Assembly (NCBI GenBank): GCA_030765065.1
Contig: CM060988.1
Location: forward strand, 176,555,065-176,619,064
Length of the DNA stretch: 64,000 nucleotides
Source of the DNA: Deroplatys truncata
Taxonomy: Eukaryota > Arthropoda > Insecta > Mantodea > Mantidae
Direction: 5' to 3'
Part shown: positions 56,540-64,000 of the stretch, piece after piece
How positions within the stretch are numbered: position 1 is the stretch's first letter
Layout: every line of letters begins with the position of its first letter
The notes under the pieces: generated by a model
Database searches by the model: none
The model's input: the letters and a program-made list of their open reading frames with translations, nothing else
What the model was told of the DNA's origin: nothing
Translations under genes and position numbers: made by a program

Positions 56540-57724
56540 TATATTATGATGTAAGGCTATTTGATATTTCTATACTGTTCCATCAAAATGTGTTTAAATG
56601 GTATATCAATAAATGATTGTGCCTACTTCAATGCTTATCATTATTATTGATAAGAGCCTATATTGAACTTGATGTGTCTATTTGCTTGTCTGTTTTAAGT
56701 TCTTAGCGCCTATTCCACCGAGCTCTAATAATAATAGTACATGAGTAGGTGCACACCCCAGGTGCACATCCCATTTAAGTGCAAAGTAAACAGGAGAAGC
56801 CAATATATATTATTTATATTGATTTGTTAGGTGTATTCCCAGGACTCTACATTTTGTATCTAACAATATATTTTCGGTAGAACAGCTGCCTGCTGCGCGA
56901 GGAGTCCCGGATTCGATTACCAGCAGGATGAAAATTTTTCTCTAGCCAAGATTATTCCCTATCCTCCCCTGGGTCCGGAAGATGAATGAAAATCTGAATG
57001 TGTTATGATCTAAAGTAAACAAGGCCAAGAAAGACCAGAAAACTAATGACAAATGTATATAAGTTAAACCTTTCCAGCTCAATTTATTTTCGGCTGAAAT
57101 CGTCGTTTGAAACCTCGTGATATATGGTGAATGCTTGTGTCCTAAGGCTGGCCTTAATCTTAGATTTGTGGTTCAATAATGAAGGTTTTCGATTCCTTGC
57201 TGTGGCGTTACCAAGTCTGTGGCAAGGGATGGGGTGCACCCACATAAAATTAATGGTGATTGATAAACAGGAAATCATTTTTTACTTTTGTTATTTTAGG
57301 CTGTGATGTCAAACTTATAGAGGTATATATCTATAGTTAATTATTGAAATTTAACGCTTGCAAGTCAAGGTTTTTATGTTATTTGAACAGTAAGTATGCA
57401 TATCATATGAAACATTGTCGTGGTAGGCAATATGTTCCGAAGATAAAAGGCCCCCGATATGACCATTGCTGTTAAAGGCGGGATATGAATGGAATAGAAA
57501 ACAAAAGTCTATACTTTCGTGCAGTTAAGAGACCAGCCTGTGAACATTAAAAATGTTATGTTTCTTCCACAAATAACTACAGTTCTTTACCACATACTAC
57601 TAACATATTTAACTAATTTCTAAATTTTTAATCAAATGCATGACATAGTTTTTGAGAAAAAAAATATATTTTCTGGCTATGCTGAAAAAAAAGCTCCTAG
57701 AGGTTCTGTTTACAAAATTTTGTC
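56540..57724. other. mostly unassigned; tRNA-like patch at 56878-56960
   Basis: GTAGAACAGCTGCCTGCTGC and GAGTCCCGGATTCGATTACC resemble a SINE head with a B box, but the rest of the SINE cannot be followed. Elsewhere nothing is recognised. Confidence 0.4.
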
Positions 57725-58260
57725 ATGGCTGGCGGCTGCGTCTGTAACCCGCATTCGGGAGGTCGTGGGTTCGATTCCCGCGACCGACCTTCCTGACCCA
57801 TAGACTTTCCCGGGTTCACTAGGCGAATGCTGGGGAAAATCGTCTCCTCCGAATTTCTCTCTCCCTCATTCCCTCTTATTTTATCTTCCTCTTTCACGTT
57901 ATAAGTTCACTCCGGGGCTGTGTGTTGGACGACTGCGGATAGATGGCTTGCGTGTTGGAACCTCTTCTCGGCCCCATTAGATGGAGGCTGCTCGAGACTC
58001 CGCTTTCCCCGGTCTCCGCTGGAGGGTAGCCTGTGAGCCACCCTCCGGTGGCTTGGGAGGACTACCTTGAGCGCTCTCCGGCTGGGTGGTCAAGTTTGTA
58101 ACTGGTAGGGACCTCTGTGACTGCGTCGGCCGTCCTACAGCCCATTCGTCGCCGCGATTCCTTTGTCATCCGTTTTCCTCCCGATGTGTATGTACAAAAG
58201 ATCCCTGTGTGGGTCGAGATGCCAGGTGTCTCCTCCTAGTATAATCCTAATCCTTAATAA
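57725..58260 (+). mobile_element. SINE-A, forward, long form
   Basis: Head GTCTGTAACCCGCATTCGGG and B box GGGTTCGATTCCCGC. Then TTTCCCGGGTTCACTAGGCG and AATGCTGGGGAAAAT. The body has an internal CCACCCTCCGGTGGCTTGGG segment. The 3' end CAAAAGATCCCTGTGTGGGT to ATAATCCTAATCCTTAATAA is shared with the copy at 47098. Confidence 0.8.
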
Positions 58261-59924
58261 AAGTTTTGGATTGTTACTTGACTTTGACACCTCAATTCGT
58301 AAATTACATACGAAAAATATAGCAAAAGGGGGGGATGAGAGAAATATGCCGGTTTGTTTTTGCACTTTTAGTATGATCATTGAAGGTAATTTCGTTTGGT
58401 GCAAAATTCTGAAAATTGATTTCATACCACCCTTTTTCTTCTTTTTTTTTTTATTATACCGCGTAGATCTTTTACCTGTTCTTTTGTATTTTGAATTCAC
58501 AGATCACAAAATTTCGCTTTTTCACAATTTGTATTAACTGCCAACACTGACACAGAAAAATCCACGAGAATAGGTTTCCCAGAACATTAGTCGAACCGAA
58601 GCAGAGATTATAGGAATAAATAAATAAAAAGAAAATATCTTAACGTAGGAGAAAAAAGTTATTAGTTTTTGTGCGCCATGCTATTTTAAAACCATCAATG
58701 ATGTTCGATTTAGATAAGTGAATAAGTCTTTAATGAGACCCTATATTAGCTGAAAGGCGCTCGTGTGTAACTTATCATAGTTTATTGGGAGTATTTATTG
58801 TATAAGAACTCAAACAATTCCATACACATATTCCATAAACATTATGCACTTGAAACTTTGTCTTACCATTACCAGTCGAAGCATTTTGAGAAAATAAAAG
58901 TAACAAAGACTTCGTTGGGGGACATCTATTAAGTAAAGAAAAACAGAATCGATAGAAGTTAATAAATACATAGTAGAGTATATTCAGAGGGAAGAAGTGT
59001 TGGCAGACCGAGGTAGGAGGAAAGAACTGGCGACCCCTACCAGAAGACAGGAGATTACAGGGACTGGCTGCGGAAATTGGATTACCTCGCCAGACAAGGA
59101 CGGATAGTACCGTCGCCATCTCTTTTATATTTCATTCTCAAGAAGTGTGTGCAATTACTGGCGCACGCACACACGCTGGTTCGTATCCCTCCTGGTGTCA
59201 CTTATACGTTCTGACAATGCATGGGAATTACCAGTGCGGCCTGTCTACTTGTGTTAATGAAAGAAACCCGAGGAACATTTTCTCAGAAGTGAGAATATCT
59301 TAATTGTACCTTTTCCACCTTAAAATATGCACTTACATACATATAAAACGAGTTTTGCATGATTAATTTGCCACAGTAAAGTTTCCCGATGTTCTTTTTC
59401 AGCGCCTGTCGTGGTAACTTGTCTCTACCAGCAATCGATCCTTGGACTGCCTGCCTTTTGTAGCTTTTCTGGTTCGAAGTAAAGGAACCAATGCCTCGCT
59501 TCTGCTGCACTCCAGCATCATTTGCTCGCACAAAGACGCAGTAGTCTCGTAACTTCGTAACCTCCCCTTTCCATTTATATAGGTGCCCCGGAATAAAGTT
59601 TTTTTTTTTCGTTACCCCAGAACGTACACTCGGTCAATATAAAACTAGTCGGCGTCTGAGAGACGGAGCTCCAATCCGGTACTTCCGTGAGCGCTCGGAA
59701 CAGACAGCTTTGATCACAAAACTACGTATATTCCTGTAATAGTTATAATGGGGAACACAACTATAATCACAAGTCTTCCAAGAAGCTAATTCATATTCAA
59801 GATTTCAAACAGACAAATGCTTTAGTGTGTTTTAACACTGAATATTTGTAATCGAAACACACTTCATTGATTTATTATTCTCAAGTGGAGTATGGCTATA
59901 GCTCGTTACAATGCCAGCTTATTG
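58261..59924. other. unassigned stretch
   Basis: Overlapping frames of 121 and 124 codons at 58135-58537 lie on opposite strands. They share a poly(T)/poly(A) tract that yields Phe or Lys runs, so I regard both as chance. No repeat family recognised. Confidence 0.4.
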
Positions 59925-60000
59925 CAGCACTCTTAGCTCAGTGGTAGAGAGCTAGCTCACTGTTTCTGAGGTTGCCAGTTCACATCTCCATGGAGCTACT
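59925..60000 (+). repeat. tRNA-like sequence, probably pseudogene
   Basis: CTCTTAGCTCAGTGGTAGAG fits a D arm. AGCTC/CTGAG-type pairing and GCCAGTTCACATCTC could be a decayed anticodon arm and T arm. The acceptor stem does not pair fully, so a working tRNA is unlikely. Confidence 0.35.
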
Positions 60001-60010
60001 CTTACTTTCT

Positions 60011-60590
60011 TTTTTACTTTCTCTACTACGTATAGCAAGATGGGGAAGTATTGTATTCCACCCAAAAATTCGATACCGAGATTTCACCGCAAATATATGT
60101 TTTGAGACCCTCTGAATCCAAAAACAAACAAAAAAGCATTTTTGGAAACATGTCCATGTGTGTGTCTGTGAACAGCATAACTCAGAAACGAACAGTCGGA
60201 TAAACACCAAACTTGGTATTTAGGTTCAGTATCTTCCAGAGATGCGACACGAAGGTTTTCAAGAAAATCTCCCACCCTAGATTACACTTTACATGGATCA
60301 TTTTTCGAAAATTTTAATTTTCTCAAAAATGGCTCTAACGATTTTGATTAAAATATCATATGTTTAAGATACTTTCATGACAAATAAAATGTATATCTTG
60401 AATTTTCTGGGAATGCTTCCAAAAGTATTCTTCTTTGTGAACGACTTTTGCATAACTGGTAAACCGTAAGAGATAGACAAAATTTTATTACACAAAAAAT
60501 GTAGATCGCGTTAAAATACACAATTTATGTCATACATTTGTTTTTGTTGAGTGAACCATTTTCGAGATATTGCTTGTTATTCCCTTAAAT
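60011..60590 (-). repeat. R1, truncated by the next copy
   Basis: Reverse R1 from its hairpin end through TGCTTGTTATTCCCTTAAAT, where the following R1 begins. The missing left end does not reappear afterwards. Confidence 0.85.
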
Positions 60591-61471
60591 TTTTACTTTC
60601 TCTACTACGTATAGTAATTAGGGGAAGTATTGTATTCCAACCAAAAATTCGATACCGAGATTTCACCGGAAATAGTTTTGAGACACCCTGAATCCAAAAA
60701 AAGCATTTTTGAAAACATGTCCGTGTGTGTGAGTTTGTGTCTGTGAACAGCATAACTCAGAAACGAACAGTTGGATAAACACCAAACTTGGTATTTAGGT
60801 TCAGTATCTTCCAGAGATGCGACACGAAGGTTTTCAAGAAAATCCCCCCACCCCAGATTACCATTTACATGGAAGATTTTTTGAAAATTTTAATTTTCTC
60901 AAAAATGGCTCTAACGAATTTGATTAAAATATCATATGTTTAAGATATTTTTATGACAAATAAAATGTATATCTTGAATTTTCTGGGAATGTCTCCAAAA
61001 GTATTCTTCATTGTGAACGACTTCTGCATAACTGGTAAACCATAAGAGATAGACAAAATTTTACTACATAAAAAATGTAGATCGCGTTAAAATACACAAT
61101 TTGTCACACATTTGTTTTTGTTGAGTGAACCATTTTCGAGATATTGCTTGTTATTCCTTTAAATTTTTCAATACTTATTTTCACAAATGGGAATTCGTTA
61201 TTCATTTTTTTTTGTCTTGGATATGCAAAGAGTATTAATCTGTGGCAAAGAGAATGGTGCTGCACATAGCAACCAGCTATTAAGAGCAATGTCTATGCTG
61301 AAAGGCCCTTGTAAATATATATTCTCCTTACATCTACAAGAAAATTAGCAATAAGATAGAGTCTGCAAATGTTTATCTCGATTAACATGAAGTAGATGGA
61401 GAATAAGCGTTTGTAAAAATAGTTTGTATAAGAGTATAGAAAGTCATGTGAGTGTAACACATCAGATTTTT
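60591..61471 (-). repeat. R1 repeat, copy 14, tandem
   Basis: Full reverse R1 directly behind the truncated one. Microsatellite GTGTGTGTGAGTTTGTGTCT. Ends GTGAGTGTAACACATCAGAT. Confidence 0.85.
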
Positions 61472-62784
61472 TTATTTCACTTTAAATACATGAGTATAAA
61501 ATAACAGATTTTCTTAATCTTTTATGTGGCGTTAATTTAGTAGTCCGTCATACCGGCAGATGGCAACCGTGGCATTAAATTATCGGGTCGTAGGTGGTTT
61601 CATACTCAGTCAATTTAATTTTATAATCACAAATTTCACCATTATCGTAATTATATTTATAAGTAAAATGAAGCAACACAAGAAATATCATTTAACTATA
61701 TTAGAGTAAAACGAGTTTTAAAAAATAAATAATAATCCACAACGGAGAATCACACTCCAGCTGCTTGCATAAAAGTACCTTAACCACTGCTCCACCCAAG
61801 CACGATGCAGAGGTAGCCCAAATCAGTGCTTTGTGGCTTGTATTACAGAGTTAGCCAAAGCGGCGCACAGAAGTTGACGGTTGTGAACCGCGCGCTCACT
61901 CGAAGGAAATTTAACTGCTCCAGAGACCGGCCACTTTTAGTTTGACCGAGTGTAGGTACATGCATTTCGAAGTTTTTCAGCCAAATTCTGCTTTTGGAAG
62001 CTTCCACTGAGTTTATCCGAGTAATTTTAATTTCTTTGATATGGAACCTAATTGGATAGGATTTAAGAAAACTTAAAACATAAGCATTCAGATTCACTAT
62101 CACACGTTTGGAAAAACAAATCCGGTGTAACAAATCGCAAAACACTCTCTACCCATCATTCTTTTATTTTCATATCCGCAGAATGTAAAATAAATAAATA
62201 AAAATAAAAAAAGTTGAAAGGTTCGTGGTATATATTGTTACATACTGGGGTGAAGGCCAAAAGGGTTACCAGAAAATGATCAATTTAAATCACCCCAACA
62301 CGCACATGGGGGAGGAGCGCAACTCGCAAGAAGTCTGGAACCTTGGTGTATAATTAAGGAGAAGGCGTGGATTTTATATTACACAAAAACCATTACCTGG
62401 GATTTATTAACAAACGTTTGGTGACTCTACGTTATGAACAAGGAAACAGGATGGAGGGAAATGTCACGGAACCACACACGCGTCTGTTTCCAACGACCAA
62501 TTTCACTAGAATGACGCTATCTTTTCACCCCCACCAACCGTGTCTAGCCAAGCCAGTCAGGGTTGGCGTCATACCAGATTTCAAACAGATCCCTCCCTTT
62601 GGCGTGCTCCGCGCCAAAAGGAGAGACCGATAAGCCGAAGTATAACTAAAGAAACCCAATAATGCTACGTCTGGTAGCAAGAATACAGCACAAGTTCTGG
62701 CAATGACAATGAACTTACTAATACACTACACCATATATGTGTGTCAAAAATCATGGTATTTAAAAAAGGAAACAAGTTAAAGAG
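61472..62784. other. mostly unassigned; tRNA-like patch at 61735-61800
   Basis: CCACAACGGAGAATCACACT and CCACTGCTCCACCCAAG could be a decayed reverse tRNA-like head. No gene or other repeat recognised. Confidence 0.4.
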
Positions 62785-63600
62785 AGACAATAGGTGGCAT
62801 TGGCAAGGAAGAGAAGCTGTAGTAAGGGTACCTGGAGTTATCAGAAGAAAATGGTGCTAGCTAAAGGAAAACTTGCATTAAAAGCTATAAGAACACGTAT
62901 GGACAAAATACCAGGGATGAAAATAAAGGTTAGAGAACGTTTATATGAGACAAGGATGCCCTTTGGAGTAGAGATTTGAGGATTGGAGGAAGGAAGGATA
63001 CCTATGATACATAGAAACTTCTGCAAACAAATTTTGGGATTGCCAAGAGCCTCACCCAATGTGGTGGCACAAGCAGAAGCAGAAGAATTGGAATTAGAGG
63101 GAGAATAGTGGAAAGAGTCTTGAAATATTGGACTAGCATAATAAGGCTAGATGACCATAATGTTATACATCAGTGTTTGATTGTACAAGAAAGACTTAAT
63201 AAAAAAGATACTTGGCTCAATAAGATAAAGGAAGTTATAGTGAAGAATGGTTTTGGAGATATGAAGGGAGACAGGGAAGTGCTACAAAATGGTTTTTGGA
63301 AACAAATTAGATTGAGATTAGAAGTTATTGAAAAAACAAGAAATATATGCAAGTTTTAATTTGAAAAGTTCCTTGGGAACTTAGAGAAATGAAAGTGGCC
63401 TGGCCTAAGAATAGAGGGTGATCTGAAGAAATGCCCTTTGTGTAATATGAAAGTTGATAATTGGCACATAATTTTGGAATGTGAGGAAACTAAGACACTC
63501 AGGCTGAGAATTTTTAAAAAAGAGGAGACAAATCTACCAATAGAAATTCTTGTGAAAAAGCTTATGAACGTAAAATAGACAAAAAAACATAACAGTGGTA
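62785..63600 (+). pseudogene. LINE C-terminal region with CCHC knuckle
   Basis: C-terminal end of a non-LTR retrotransposon polyprotein, downstream of the reverse transcriptase core. Segments are MKIKVRERLYETRMPFGVEI, one TGA where Trp is usual, then GLEEGRIPMIHRNFCKQILG and LPRASPNVVAQAEAEELELE. A frameshift follows, then GRIVERVLKYWTSIIRLDD to EKTRNICKF. After one stop, CPLCNMKVDNWHIILEC forms a C-X2-C-X7-H-X4-C knuckle (Cys codons 63432, 63441 and 63480; His 63465). Few lesions, so decay is moderate. The 5' part and reverse transcriptase motifs are missing. Confidence 0.75.
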
Positions 63601-64000
63601 GGGAAGATTTTAGGTACAGTAAAAGTCAAATGGCTGAGGAAAATTAATAAGCAAGAGAGAGAGAGAGAAGCAAGTTAAATAATAGTGGGTAGGAACTTTA
63701 AGCTATAAGTAGGACCCAAGAGCTCGGCAACCACATAGTTTGAGACTTTGAGCCCTAGGGTCTAAAGCAACTCAATGTAGAGACAAGAACGTTAAATGTA
63801 CAATTAAATTGTAAATCTTGTATAAGAGATAGTGATAGTCAAATGTTCAAAAGCTGAACTTGAAATTCCATGACATCACGAGAAACATAGGAATGACTCA
63901 AAACACACAAATATATTTGGAAATTTTAAACCAAAAACGAATAAGTTGAAAATGGATAATGGAACGAGAAAAAAAATTAACAAATTGCGTGTTTTAACGA
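63601..64000 (+). repeat. LINE flank, then R1-old fragment at the edge
   Basis: A short GAGA run lies near 63650. From about 63820 R1-old words appear (GATAGTGATAGTCAAATGTT, TTCCATGACATCACGAGAAA) and run off the window end. Confidence 0.5.

Noticed and set aside
58135-58537. Overlapping 121- and 124-codon frames
   Set aside because: Both owe length to a T-rich/A-rich tract and to SINE-A sequence; they occupy opposite strands without motifs.
461-61471. CRISPR array because of repeated units
   Set aside because: Units are long, interspersed, in both orientations and diverged; there are no short regular repeats with spacers.
1-64000. Host protein-coding genes
   Set aside because: All frames are short. 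Those with recognisable motifs belong to transposable elements. Short exons of an intron-rich gene could be missed by eye.

Overview
This window is repeat-dense, AT-rich nuclear DNA from an animal, most likely an arthropod and probably an insect with a large genome. The evidence is the mix of Tc1/mariner, Harbinger-like and non-LTR (LINE) remnants, several tRNA-derived SINE families with 11-16 bp target-site duplications (TSDs), microsatellites, and an arthropod-style TATA plus TCAGT promoter block. I cannot name the species. There is no bacterial operon structure, no CRISPR array, no rRNA, and no host protein gene I can defend. Nearly all open frames are short and lie inside repeats.

The dominant component is one interspersed family, here called R1: about 0.83-0.95 kb, roughly eighteen young full or truncated copies on both strands, plus many older diverged relatives (R1-old). 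A young copy begins with TCTGATGTGTTACACTCACA, carries ACTTTCTCTACT about 22 bases in, holds a (CA)n microsatellite about 160 bases before its right end, and ends with a hairpin (CTACTTACTATACGTAGTAG) followed by AGAAAGT and a short A run. It encodes no enzyme. Its subterminal inverted repeat, internal microsatellite, 3' hairpin, insertion into short A/T runs and head-to-tail concatenation resemble non-autonomous Helentron-type elements (HINE/DINE-1 class). That assignment is my inference.

Layout: 0-9 kb holds R1 copies 1-3 (copy 3 nested in R1-old), a SINE-B with TSD, (AAT)n and a SINE-C remnant. 9-16 kb holds a GC-rich SINE-body unit, SINE-D and SINE-C with exact TSDs, a 561-bp MITE with 29-bp perfect terminal inverted repeats (TIRs), and R1 copy 4. 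16-19 kb holds a Tc1-like transposase pseudogene with an internal inversion, two LINE pieces around R1-old, and a 339-bp fold-back MITE. 19-30 kb holds R1-old, a long SINE-A, R1 copies 5-7 and a broken mariner. 31-36 kb holds two SINE-B copies, an orphan heat-shock-like promoter, and two nested TIR elements with SANT/MADF-like pseudogenes. 36-44 kb holds SINE-A with TSD, R1 copies 8-10, a deleted mariner with intact TIRs, a mariner tail and a 75-bp tandem repeat. 44-64 kb holds R1-old and R1 arrays, more SINEs, tRNA-like heads, and the C-terminal part of a LINE with a CCHC knuckle.

The nesting gives a relative chronology: R1-old is oldest, then SINEs and MITEs inserted into it, with young R1 copies also landing in R1-old and in other repeats. 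Nothing here works together as a pathway. Everything recognised behaves as mobile-element sediment, apart from the promoter-like block at 31981-32056 and unassigned intervals.
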